Part shown: in pieces, positions 16,935-26,125 of the stretch | Numbering within the stretch: position 1 is the first letter of the stretch | Layout of the letters: each line of letters begins with the position of its first letter | Assembly: GCA_046328995.1 (NCBI GenBank) | Contig: JAXLVN010000001.1 | Coordinates: 744,001-808,000 of the forward strand | Origin: JADJXV01 sp046328995 | GTDB taxonomy: Bacteria > Bacteroidota > Ignavibacteria > Kapaibacteriales > UBA961 | Length of the DNA: 64,000 bases | Reading direction: 5' to 3' | Notes under the pieces: model-generated | Databases searched by the model: none | What the model was told of the DNA's origin: nothing | Seen by the model: only the letters and a program-made list of their open reading frames with translations | Translations under genes and position numbers: made by a program

Positions 16935-19900
16935 TTATTCTTTAACTACCTTGCGAATGACGTGTTTTTGACCTTCGTAATAATGAAGGAGATACACTCC
17001 TGACGGTAGAGAATTCATTTCGATATTCTTGGTGAATTGACCGGGCTGAGCCAATTCGCTCCATTCGGACACTTTCCCGCCGAGGATTGTATTGAGTATG
17101 ATTTTCACGGTCGTCGGCGTTTGAATTTGTGATTGAAGAGTACATGCATTGCTCGTCGGATTTGGATAAACGGCAAATCCGGCAAGTGCCTCATCTTCTT
17201 CGACACCACTTGGAATGACAAAGATTGGGTTGGAAGTAGCCGTACAGCCGTTTTCATTCGTAATCACAACTGTATAAGTGCCTTTTCCGTATGTATCGAT
17301 GTTGATTTTCTGTGATGTTGCTCCGACGATCACGACACCGTCTTTGAACCATTGATACTTTGAGGCTGTTGAAGCTGTCAACGTGTCTTTTGATTGTACA
17401 ATCACCGGACGATCTGCTTTCGGGAAGACCTTGACAAGGATTGTATCCCGAGCTATACATCCGTTTGCATCCGTTACTGTCACGACCAAGGTTGTATTGT
17501 TGGAAGGAGTAGAAGTCGGATTCTTAATTGAACGGTTATTGAGTGAGAACGGAGGATCCCATGCATAAATAAATGGAGCCGTTCCGCCTGCTACTTGAGC
17601 ATTCAGTTGTACCGTTTCGCCGGAACATACACCTACATCTTCTCCGACTACGACAGCGACATTCGGCTTTACGGCGACCGATACGGTATCACGGGATACG
17701 CAACCATTAGCATCGTTTGCTGTAACAACATATACAGTCGATACTTGTGGATTTGCAACCGGATTCGCGATTGTCGTCGAGCTCAGACCCGTCGGTGGCT
17801 CCCATTGATACGTCACGGGTAATATACCGCCTGTTGCAGTTTTACCGATGACTGCACCATTTCCGGCACAGACTACTACGTCCGACCCGGCATTTGCTAC
17901 GAGGTTACAGACTGATCCTGTTCGGAAATCTGCTTCAGATGGAGTGTTACTATTATTATTATACCACCGGCTATATGGTTGTAATGCCCCATTACTTGCT
18001 CTGTATTGCAGACGTACTCTCCATTTGTAGGAAGTATTATTGGTAAGACCACTGACGACCTGACTGAGAGCTACACCTGCTGTACCGATATCGGTCCAGG
18101 AAGAAGTCACCGTCAGACCATTACCGTTAAATGCTGTACCGAGTGGCTTGACTTCGAACTGTGCTTTTACTTCGACTCGGCCGGGAGCAGCTTTAGCGAA
18201 CACACCGAGGCCAACAGAATTAGCTGATTGCGAGCGGAGAACCGGCACAAGCGGCGACGTGAAGTCAGCTTTGAACTGATTAGGAGTGACGCGAGTACCG
18301 TTAGCACCATTTCCGTAGTACACGGAAGCACGTCCTCTGTCTTTAAGGGAATTATCTGCTTTACGGGCACCGACGATGAAGTCTGCATAACCGTCACCAT
18401 TGACGTCTCCTACACCTGCGACACTCCATCCGAAGAACGTATTTTCCTGATTAGGTTCACCAGTCCAGGATGAGGTCGTCAAACCTGTGGAAGAACCATA
18501 ATACAAATCAACTTTTCCTTCATCAATCTGTCCATTATCATACAGCGGCATACCGATGATGATGTCGCCGTAGCCGTCGCCGTTGATATCACCGACTGCT
18601 GAGATTGAATGACCAAATTCAGCGGCATCTTGACCGCCATTAGCTATCCATGAAGGATTAACGGCGGCACCCGATGCTCCTCCGTTATATTCATATACGC
18701 GTCCTTCATTGCTGAAGGTACTGTCATACCAGATTGCGCTGACAAGTACATCGCTGTAGCCGTCACCATTAACATCACCGGCGGTTCCTACTGCATAACC
18801 ATAATAGGCGCTGAGTTGATTTCCTTCCGAAGTCCAGCCGGCTGTCGATGAGAGACCGCTGTTGGTACCATAATAAATCATTGCTCTTCCTTCATCCGAC
18901 TCGCCGTTATCATATAAATATGCACCGACAATCATATCAGCAATACCGTCACGGTTGACGTCTCCGGCAGTAGCAATACTATTACCGTAAGAAGCACCTG
19001 CTTGACCACCATCATTCACCCATGCATTATTAAAGCTCACACCGTTTGCGCTGCCATAATAGACAGTCACGCGACCTTCATTTTGGAAAGCATTGTCATA
19101 CGATGGCGCGCCGATTGCGATATCAGCAAAACCGTCGTTATTCACGTCGCCAACGCCGGCTACCGAAAATCCGAGCATTGCACCGGCCTGATCGCTCTCA
19201 ATAATGAGCGGTGTAGAATTGAGTCCTACTTGACTTCCATAATAAATATATGCTCTGCCTTGATCTAGCACCAAGCCACCGCTACCGTCATAATACGGGT
19301 CGCCGATGATGATATCTGCGAATCCGTCACCATTAATATCTCCTGCTGCTGATACCGACCAACCGAACAATGCATTGGCCTGAGCCACAGGTGAAAGACT
19401 CGACGATGGTGTCGTTGAGAGTCCGGCAGCTGTTCCTAAATACACATACACTCTGCCTTCATCGACAAATGTAGCATCGAAGTACGGTGCTGATACAAGA
19501 ACATCCGCAAAGCCGTCACCATTAATGTCACCGGCGGCAGAGACTGTATAGCCGTGTTCGGCAAGCGCTTGAGCTCCTTCTGTGTTCCAGTTCGCCGTGG
19601 CAGCTAATCCGCTATATTTTCCGGAATATACATACACGCGGCCTTCATTATTTTGTCCGTTATCATACAATGGTGAACCGATGAACATATCAGTCCGTCC
19701 ATCGCCGTTGAAATCACCGCCGTTGGCTACACAATAGCCAAATCCTGCGAACGATTGGTCGCTTTCTGCGGTCATATTGGGTTCAAGTGAAAGGCCTTGT
19801 GCTCCGCCATAATACACAAAAACACTACCTTCATTTTGCTGTCCATTGGTATAATTTGTAGCTCCGACGATAAGATCAGAATATCCGTCACCGTTGATAT

Positions 19901-22900
19901 CGCCTCCGGCTACTGCATCTCCGAAGCTTGCTCCTGCCTGATTAATTTCCATGGTCCAGTTTTGCGTCGTCCCAAGCCCGCTCGCACCGCCATAATACAC
20001 GAGCACGCGACCTTCGTCTGTTTGGCCATTTTCATAATCCGGAATACCAATCGCTAAATCGCTGTAACCGTCACCGTTGACATCACCTGCCGATGCGACA
20101 GATACTCCGTATCCGGCACCGTCCTGCTGAGTATCCGATGTCCAGTTCGGACTCGCTTGTGGCCACGAGCTCCGACCATAATAAGCAAATACTCTTCCTT
20201 CTTTTGGTGCATCTGCATCGGAATTGAAGTCAGGAGCACCGATAATAATATCGGCAAAACCGTCACCGTTGACATCATTGGCACCGGTGATGGTGGTTCC
20301 GAAATGGGCATCTGCCTGATTACCCTCACCGAACCACACGGGAGCAGCCGATAAGCCGTTAAGAGAACCGCGATAAATATAGGCAACACCTTCATCGGCC
20401 TGGCCGCTGTCAGCATGAGGAGCACCGACGGCAATTTCGCTATACGTATCTTTATTTACATCCCCTACACATGCTACTGCGAATCCAAACTGTGCGCCCG
20501 ATTGATTACCTTCGGCTGTCCAGCTTGGGGTAATGGAAAGTCCGCTTGCACTACCATAGAAAACAAAGACCTTACCTTCATCTGTCTGCCCACTGTCATA
20601 GAGCGGAGCACCGACAATGACATCCGAATATCCGTCATTATTAACATCACCGGCCGTCGACACACTTGTACCGAGAGCCGCACCTGCTTGATTACCCTCA
20701 AATATCCATGCCACGGTGGTACTTAAGCCATTTGCTCCACCATAATATAAATAAGCTTTCCCTTCGCCTGCTTGTCCGTTGTCCCATCCCGGTGCGCCGA
20801 CAATCATATCACTGTATCCATCGCCGTTGACATCACCGGCACTTGCTACGCTTGTACCATACCGACCACCGATGTAATTACTTTCAAATGTTGCCGATGC
20901 GCTACCGATACCGCTTGGTGCGCCGTAATAACCGAATACTCTTCCTTCGTCGAGCTCACCATTATCATAATACGGAGCGCCGACTGCGACATCGGTATAA
21001 CCGTCTGCGTTGACGTCTCCGATACCGCTTACGGATATACCATATTGTGCATTTACTTGATTTCCTTCGGTAAGCCATGCGCTAGTGGTGTTAATTCCAA
21101 CTGTACTTCCCTGATAAATATATACTCTTCCTTCATCAGTTTCACCGGCATCGTATAATGGTGCACCGATCATAACATCAGAATTACCGTCATTATTAAT
21201 ATCTCCTGCGCTACAGACAGCATGACCGAAGCGGGCATTGACCTGATTACCTTCGGCTGTCCAGCTTTCTGTTGTGGAGAGCCCTCCGGTACTGCCATAA
21301 TATGCCATCGCACGACCTTCGTTCGATTCGCCATTACTGAAAAATGGAGCACCGACGACCAAGTCAGATGAGGCATCGCCGTTGACATCACCGGCATTAG
21401 CGACACTATAACCCATTTGTGCATCGTTTTGATTGCTTTCGCGTGTCCAATTCGGTGTAGTAGGCAAGCCGCTTGTTGCAAGACCGTAATACACCCATAC
21501 TGCTCCTTCATTGGTCTGACCATTATCCCACAACGGAAGGCCAATGGCAATATCACTCTTACCGTCACGGTTAAAATCAGCCGCTCCTGCCAGACTCCAA
21601 CCCATCCGAGCACCATCCTGATCGCTTTCGGCTGTCCATGGTGCGTCTGAGCGTAAGCCGCCAATACCACCGTAATACACGAATACTTTACCTTCGTCAA
21701 TCTGCACATTGTCGAAATATGGTGCCGAGATAATGACATCCGATGAGTCATCATTATTAATTCTGCCTGCACCTGCGACAGCATAGCCGAATTGAGCGCC
21801 TGCCTGATCGCTCTCACGCGTGGCTGCCGGTGTCGATGCAAGACCTGTAGCACTACCTAAAAAGACAAATGCAGCACCTTCGCTTGTTTGTCCATTCGAA
21901 TAGGTCGGAGCGCCAACGATGATATCCATATAGCCGTCTTTGTTCATATCACCCGCACCGGCTACACTCCAGCCGAAACCTGCACCTGCTGAGTTAACTT
22001 CGATAATTTTTGCCGGTGATACTCCGAGTCCGGTTGCTGATCCGTGATAAACAAACACAGCGCCTTCATCTGTCTGGCCATTATCGTATTTCGGAGCGCC
22101 GACAATCACATCCGGGAAATTATCACGGTTGACATCGCCTGCTTGGGCAAGACTCCAGCCGAACTGAGCATCGTTCTGATTCGCTTCGGCTGTCCAATTA
22201 GCTGTAGTGGATAACGGATCGACTGTCACCGGATAGACTGCATTGCGATCATCGACGACGAGGTCGATTGCATTTCCATGAAGCTCCATCTTTGCGGCAA
22301 GCTTCGTATGCTGAGCGTCCCATACATTGAGATCTTTATACCATACAACGCCTTGGGCATTGTGATTTTTCTCGGTGAATACTACAGCATCCGAACCTTT
22401 TAATTCAGGAACAAGATTGCCGCTTGTCGCTAATGTCAGTGTAAGAGGATTGGTCCCTGCCGGGCGAGATTTCACGATAAAATTCTGTCTCATACCGTCG
22501 GGATTGTTGAGATATTCGATGGTGAGATTCGAATAATTTGTAGCAATACGATTGTCTTTCACTTCCACTGCCGGCTTGCTCTCCAATGGAAGCTGACCGG
22601 CACCTTTGCTGACTGACGTCAGTGTCATCGATACATTCCACGGCTTGGTATCACCGACACGAGGCGCCATCGTGAAGCCGTTGTCACTATATGTGATTCT
22701 CAGGTTCTGTGAACGGTTCGGACTTTGGTACGATTTACTGTCTTCCTGATACCGTATGTAATATTCACTTTTTGCTAAGTCTTGTGTGACTTTGGCGAAC
22801 CAATTCTGATCAATTCCGGCCTTCTGATCTGCTTGCTGCGCTGACTGCACAGAAGCCTTGGAATGCACACCATTCGTGCAGAGACCCAAGCCGTAAATTC

Positions 22901-22952
22901 CTGCTACCATTACTACCGCCGATAGGGGCAGAATATACCAGAGCTTTTTCAT
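16935..22952 (-). CDS. Giant secreted FG-GAP/beta-propeller protein with T9SS sorting domain
   Basis: A 2005-residue exported protein. A hydrophobic signal (about 5-25) precedes an N-terminal domain (about 45-245) with the fold pattern seen before propellers in SBBP/FG-GAP proteins. Then come 21 FG-GAP repeats of about 60 residues, each with a variant of FGxSVAxAGDVNGDGYSDxIVGAP; the DxNxDGxxD loop suits Ca2+ binding. A fibronectin-like segment (about 1540-1660), two PKD-like domains, each rich in Asn-Ala-Asn-Gly-Cys and CxGxxV, and an Ig-like domain follow. The C-terminus (about 1925-2005; VYPNPTSNACTL ... LPSGVYLLHYYEG) is a type A T9SS sorting domain. It is probably a surface or released adhesin-like protein. 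Its terminator is clear. The ligand is unknown. Confidence 0.93.
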   Translation of the reverse strand: MKKLWYILPLSAVVMVAGIYGLGLCTNGVHSKASVQSAQQADQKAGIDQNWFAKVTQDLAKSEYYIRYQEDSKSYQSPNRSQNLRITYSDNGFTMAPRVGDTKPWNVSMTLTSVSKGAGQLPLESKPAVEVKDNRIATNYSNLTIEYLNNPDGMRQNFIVKSRPAGTNPLTLTLATSGNLVPELKGSDAVVFTEKNHNAQGVVWYKDLNVWDAQHTKLAAKMELHGNAIDLVVDDRNAVYPVTVDPLSTTANWTAEANQNDAQFGWSLAQAGDVNRDNFPDVIVGAPKYDNGQTDEGAVFVYHGSATGLGVSPAKIIEVNSAGAGFGWSVAGAGDMNKDGYMDIIVGAPTYSNGQTSEGAAFVFLGSATGLASTPAATRESDQAGAQFGYAVAGAGRINNDDSSDVIISAPYFDNVQIDEGKVFVYYGGIGGLRSDAPWTAESDQDGARMGWSLAGAADFNRDGKSDIAIGLPLWDNGQTNEGAVWVYYGLATSGLPTTPNWTRESNQNDAQMGYSVANAGDVNGDASSDLVVGAPFFSNGESNEGRAMAYYGSTGGLSTTESWTAEGNQVNARFGHAVCSAGDINNDGNSDVMIGAPLYDAGETDEGRVYIYQGSTVGINTTSAWLTEGNQVNAQYGISVSGIGDVNADGYTDVAVGAPYYDNGELDEGRVFGYYGAPSGIGSASATFESNYIGGRYGTSVASAGDVNGDGYSDMIVGAPGWDNGQAGEGKAYLYYGGANGLSTTVAWIFEGNQAGAALGTSVSTAGDVNNDGYSDVIVGAPLYDSGQTDEGKVFVFYGSASGLSITPSWTAEGNQSGAQFGFAVACVGDVNKDTYSEIAVGAPHADSGQADEGVAYIYRGSLNGLSAAPVWFGEGNQADAHFGTTITGANDVNGDGFADIIIGAPDFNSDADAPKEGRVFAYYGRSSWPQASPNWTSDTQQDGAGYGVSVASAGDVNGDGYSDLAIGIPDYENGQTDEGRVLVYYGGASGLGTTQNWTMEINQAGASFGDAVAGGDINGDGYSDLIVGATNYTNGQQNEGSVFVYYGGAQGLSLEPNMTAESDQSFAGFGYCVANGGDFNGDGRTDMFIGSPLYDNGQNNEGRVYVYSGKYSGLAATANWNTEGAQALAEHGYTVSAAGDINGDGFADVLVSAPYFDATFVDEGRVYVYLGTAAGLSTTPSSSLSPVAQANALFGWSVSAAGDINGDGFADIIIGDPYYDGSGGLVLDQGRAYIYYGSQVGLNSTPLIIESDQAGAMLGFSVAGVGDVNNDGFADIAIGAPSYDNAFQNEGRVTVYYGSANGVSFNNAWVNDGGQAGASYGNSIATAGDVNRDGIADMIVGAYLYDNGESDEGRAMIYYGTNSGLSSTAGWTSEGNQLSAYYGYAVGTAGDVNGDGYSDVLVSAIWYDSTFSNEGRVYEYNGGASGAAVNPSWIANGGQDAAEFGHSISAVGDINGDGYGDIIIGMPLYDNGQIDEGKVDLYYGSSTGLTTSSWTGEPNQENTFFGWSVAGVGDVNGDGYADFIVGARKADNSLKDRGRASVYYGNGANGTRVTPNQFKADFTSPLVPVLRSQSANSVGLGVFAKAAPGRVEVKAQFEVKPLGTAFNGNGLTVTSSWTDIGTAGVALSQVVSGLTNNTSYKWRVRLQYRASNGALQPYSRWYNNNSNTPSEADFRTGSVCNLVANAGSDVVVCAGNGAVIGKTATGGILPVTYQWEPPTGLSSTTIANPVANPQVSTVYVVTANDANGCVSRDTVSVAVKPNVAVVVGEDVGVCSGETVQLNAQVAGGTAPFIYAWDPPFSLNNRSIKNPTSTPSNNTTLVVTVTDANGCIARDTILVKVFPKADRPVIVQSKDTLTASTASKYQWFKDGVVIVGATSQKINIDTYGKGTYTVVITNENGCTATSNPIFVIPSGVEEDEALAGFAVYPNPTSNACTLQSQIQTPTTVKIILNTILGGKVSEWSELAQPGQFTKNIEMNSLPSGVYLLHYYEGQKHVIRKVVKE

Positions 22953-23084
22953 ATAACTTCCTGTCTATAATGATGAAATACTGTACTTTACTTTCTGTTG
23001 TAATCGAGATATACGGAGATGGAATGACCGTAATTGATACTCTTTTGGCGACGTATCAACACGAAAATACCCCACTTCAATTTG

Positions 23085-23092
23085 CAAAAATA
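23085..23092 (-). promoter_or_regulatory. Candidate -7 element for the FG-GAP gene
   Basis: The minus strand reads TATTTTTG, an exact TAnnTTTG match, about 130 bp upstream of the ATG at 22952. A TTA, not TTG, sits at the expected -33 distance, so support is partial. Confidence 0.45.
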
Positions 23093-23138
23093 CAAATTGC
23101 GTAGGGAAAATAATCGTGTTGAACAATTTAACTCAAAT

Positions 23139-23789
23139 TTATTTCAGGATTTCACCTGTTTCCATGCTCCAAAAAAGCAAATCCATTTCTTCCATCGGAA
23201 TACCGGTTTGCCGGCAAAATTTCAGCCACTCATCTTCAATTTCCCGGTACAGGCTCCGAGAAAGCGACATCGGATACTCGCTGATAACGCGTAATCGTGT
23301 CAGATGCTTAAGAATGTGCCGGTCAAGGATTGCCACGCCATAGATGCCGATATTCCGCAGAAAATGCGCTGCTTCTTTCATTCCCATCCCCCGCACAGAT
23401 GCTGCAAGATGATCTCGCTTTTCACTGATGGGGACATCGCTGGCGATGATCTTCTCTATTGAGCTCCATTTGGACTGCATTTCCTGTAGATTATAAGATT
23501 TCTGCCGGTGGAATCGGATGTAATGTTCCGAGTTGCCAAGGATATCGGCTACGTCACAGGGATAGGATTGAAAATCTATCTCCTTGAGCTTTTCTACCAC
23601 AAGAAGTGCATGGCGAGCTTTGGATTGCGGAGTACAAAGACAAAAACACATCTCATAAAAATACTCTTCCGACGGTACGTTTCTAAACTCGTCGAGTCTT
23701 GCCCGGATAGCTCCCTTTTGTTCTTCGTAGCTACTGCGCAATTCCCTCATCGCCGACTCATAGTCATCTCCTCTGCGTTCATTGCTCAT
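23139..23789 (-). CDS. Ogg2-type 8-oxoguanine DNA glycosylase/AP lyase
   Basis: A 216-residue helix-hairpin-helix glycosylase matching the Ogg2 group (archaeal MJ0724-like, N-glycosylase/DNA lyase). It removes 8-oxoguanine and cleaves the abasic site. The HhH motif is VRGMGMKEAAHFLRNIG, with the catalytic lysine at Lys138. The catalytic aspartate is Asp156 in AILDRHILKH. The 18-residue Lys-Asp spacing equals that of the archaeal enzyme (K129/D147). CLCTPQSKA is also typical of the family. It is the last gene of a three-gene minus-strand run, 6 bp after the TPR-LRR gene. No signal peptide is present. Ogg2 is mainly archaeal and thermophile-associated, so this copy may be horizontally acquired, which is inference. 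Confidence 0.85.
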   Translation of the reverse strand: MSNERRGDDYESAMRELRSSYEEQKGAIRARLDEFRNVPSEEYFYEMCFCLCTPQSKARHALLVVEKLKEIDFQSYPCDVADILGNSEHYIRFHRQKSYNLQEMQSKWSSIEKIIASDVPISEKRDHLAASVRGMGMKEAAHFLRNIGIYGVAILDRHILKHLTRLRVISEYPMSLSRSLYREIEDEWLKFCRQTGIPMEEMDLLFWSMETGEILK

Positions 23790-23795
23790 GCTGTG

Positions 23796-24758
23796 TTACT
23801 TTCCTTGTAGAGGTCCACTGTTTGTCGTACTCTCATTGAGCAGATCTGTCTCATCTTCTTCATCTATGAGTTCATACCGATCAAATAGAACATTCGTATT
23901 CGGCATTGCTTTCAGAATTGTAGCAATACGGCTGAACGGTATTTTATTTCCCGAAAGATCGAGTACTTTAAGATGATTCAGCGAGGTAATAGAGCTGGGA
24001 ATGTCGGTGAGCTTGTTACGCGAAAGATCCAATATTTCCAGGTCTTTCATATCACCGATGTCCTGCGGGAGTGTTTTGATTTTGTTGCCGGAGAGATTAA
24101 GAACTTTCAGCTTCTTCAGGCGCTTGGGCATACCTTCGAGTGAGCGAACGCGGTTATTTTTCAAATTGAGATATTTGAGATTCTTTGCGATATCGAGCGC
24201 GCCGTTTATGTCACTTATTCTATTGCCGGCAGCACTGAAATTCTCCATACCGGCAGGGATATCTCTCGGAATTTCTTTGAGTTTCGAATTGTCATAATTA
24301 ACAATTTTGGCATTGGTTGTTTTTCTGATTGCAGAACCGGACCCGGCTTTTTCCTCTCCCGGCTGCGGAGTCGATGACAGCTTCTGCACTTCCTGCCGGA
24401 GATTGCTCAGTGCCGAAGGACTTCCATCCTGCTGGCGTACCGATTTCTGGAATCCCGCCAATGCCTGCTCGAGATGCTCTTTGGCAAGCGCCATGAAATA
24501 CTCTCCATTATCATCATTTGTTCCACCCGAGCCTATATCACGGTATAAGTATCCCAGATATTCATGCGCCGTTGCGGACCAATAAGTGTCTCCTGCAACC
24601 ATTGTTTTTCCCTGCAGCAGATATTCTTCGGCTTTCTCATAGTTGCCGGACTCACGATAGGTATTTCCCAGCTTTAAATAGCGCTTCCCTAGTTCATTGG
24701 CCTGCACTGATGTACTGAGTGTTAGGAATAGAATGAGTATTGATAGACATGTTTTCAT
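23796..24758 (-). CDS. Exported TPR plus leucine-rich-repeat protein
   Basis: A 320-residue protein with a signal peptide (1-20, ending SVQA). Residues about 22-105 form two TPR-like helical hairpins (GKRYLKLGNTYRESGNYEKAEEYLLQGK). A linker to about 145 follows. Then come four to five leucine-rich repeats (LKYLNLKNNRVRSL, LKVLNLSGNKIKTLP, LEILDLSRNKLTDIP, LKVLDLSGNKI) to about 295, and an acidic tail (DEEDETDL). Both repeat types mediate protein contacts, so a periplasmic scaffold is plausible. It lies between the outer-membrane-like gene (26 bp upstream) and the Ogg2 gene (6 bp downstream), forming one transcription unit. The function is unknown. Confidence 0.85.
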   Translation of the reverse strand: MKTCLSILILFLTLSTSVQANELGKRYLKLGNTYRESGNYEKAEEYLLQGKTMVAGDTYWSATAHEYLGYLYRDIGSGGTNDDNGEYFMALAKEHLEQALAGFQKSVRQQDGSPSALSNLRQEVQKLSSTPQPGEEKAGSGSAIRKTTNAKIVNYDNSKLKEIPRDIPAGMENFSAAGNRISDINGALDIAKNLKYLNLKNNRVRSLEGMPKRLKKLKVLNLSGNKIKTLPQDIGDMKDLEILDLSRNKLTDIPSSITSLNHLKVLDLSGNKIPFSRIATILKAMPNTNVLFDRYELIDEEDETDLLNESTTNSGPLQGK

Positions 24759-24784
24759 AGGTAGTACTTAATTTTGGACATTGA

Positions 24785-25945
24785 TTACAGAATCGTAAAC
24801 CGCACACCGAGCGTAAAAACAGAGATTGAATTTTTTCCGATCGATACCGGCTTCACGGGATCGGCAAAGTTCATTTCCCGGGAGGGAAACAGAACACCGA
24901 AGTTAAAATACAAGCCCATGGGACTCAGCGTCGTGAACCGTGAAAAATTCAATTCAACATTCATCATCTGGCCTTTGTACTCTGTCTCGGGGAGGGCATC
25001 ATTGGGCGCGCTTCCACTCCCCCAATAGTGTCCTGCTCCGATTTTAATACCTGCTTTCACCGGATGTAATTCAATAACTTCCGGCAGATTAAGATTGATA
25101 CCGAAGGAATAGATATTCGAATTCCATTGTCTCCAGTTTTGACCTGTCTGTGAAGGATGAGCAGACTTTATCTGCGGCATGAGATAGGCGAACCACAAGT
25201 CGAAGTACTTTCCGTAGTCGGCTGCCGAGTTTAGATTGAGTTCCATCTTTGCTCCAAATGAGATATCCGTCTGTAATGCATCATTATTAAAAGCAAGGAA
25301 GGACGCCGCGTTGGAGAATTGAATCGATGGGATACTGCTTTGCATCACCGCTCGTGCATAGGCCTCCTGCGAGGAATACCGAAGCATGTAATAGGCGTAC
25401 GTGAGGGAATCGTTGGCAGCTTTCAGACTGTCGGTGAACTTCATAATATTATCGAGTCGCTGCTTGTAGAGATCGACCCGGCGGGCGGTAAGCTCTTCTT
25501 CGTATTTGGCGATACTCAGCTCCGCGCTTTTATTCCGTTCACTCAGCAAGCGCCGCTCCACATCTCGGACATGAGCCCGGATCTGATCTTCGGACAATGC
25601 CTCAATCTGCGTCTGCAGTCTCATAGCAATGGAATAATACTTACGAATGGTCTTTGTCTCCTGCCCTGTCAGCTCATCGAGGGTGGGTACGGGCACTGTG
25701 GCTACGGGTTTAATTTCCCAGTATCGCAGCTGGGCATCGAGTGACGCCGCCGCCTGATAATAACTCAACAGCAGCTTCGCAAACAGTTCATCACTGTCCT
25801 GATAGACCTCCATCTCAGTTGATGTAGGCATGGGCGGGACTTTTACGACGGGTTCAGCGGCTGTGAGCGTCATCTTCCCGGGTAATAATCCGAGCATGCA
25901 GAAGACGCAGACTACCGACAGTCGATATGGGAGAGATTGTTTCAT
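24785..25945 (-). CDS. Uncharacterised exported protein, coiled-coil plus likely outer-membrane segment
   Basis: A 386-residue protein with an N-terminal signal (about 8-29). I do not recognise the family. Residues about 40-195 are helical and rich in charged residues (ELTGQETKTIRKYYSIAMRLQTQ, RRLLSERNKSAELSIAKYEEEL), suggesting a coiled-coil. Residues about 205-386 become beta-rich with alternating aromatics (FGAKMELNLN, WFAYLMPQ, MNVELNFSRF, MGLYFNFGVLF) and end FTLGVRFTIL. That terminal pattern suits an outer-membrane beta-barrel. It is the first gene of the run leading to the TPR-LRR and Ogg2 genes. The barrel assignment is inference. Confidence 0.75.
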   Translation of the reverse strand: MKQSLPYRLSVVCVFCMLGLLPGKMTLTAAEPVVKVPPMPTSTEMEVYQDSDELFAKLLLSYYQAAASLDAQLRYWEIKPVATVPVPTLDELTGQETKTIRKYYSIAMRLQTQIEALSEDQIRAHVRDVERRLLSERNKSAELSIAKYEEELTARRVDLYKQRLDNIMKFTDSLKAANDSLTYAYYMLRYSSQEAYARAVMQSSIPSIQFSNAASFLAFNNDALQTDISFGAKMELNLNSAADYGKYFDLWFAYLMPQIKSAHPSQTGQNWRQWNSNIYSFGINLNLPEVIELHPVKAGIKIGAGHYWGSGSAPNDALPETEYKGQMMNVELNFSRFTTLSPMGLYFNFGVLFPSREMNFADPVKPVSIGKNSISVFTLGVRFTIL

Positions 25946-26125
25946 TATCTAATCACCGATTATGGAACGAATTCACTTTAACGGCGACTTCATCAATAAT
26001 TATGCCAACTGGTATGCTTCTCTCCCCACTCGCCTATCTGCTTATGTACGAAGGAGCTTCTCCCTGTCGGATGGTACCGGTAGGAAAGACGTGGTTGTAG
26101 CGGTTTATGGGCTCCCGAAACACTA

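Noticed and set aside
21170..21853. 227-codon frame inside the FG-GAP gene, same strand, other frame
   Set aside because: It is a by-product of the repetitive, Gly/Asp-rich coding sequence; composition (Ser/Arg/Met/Val runs) is not protein-like.
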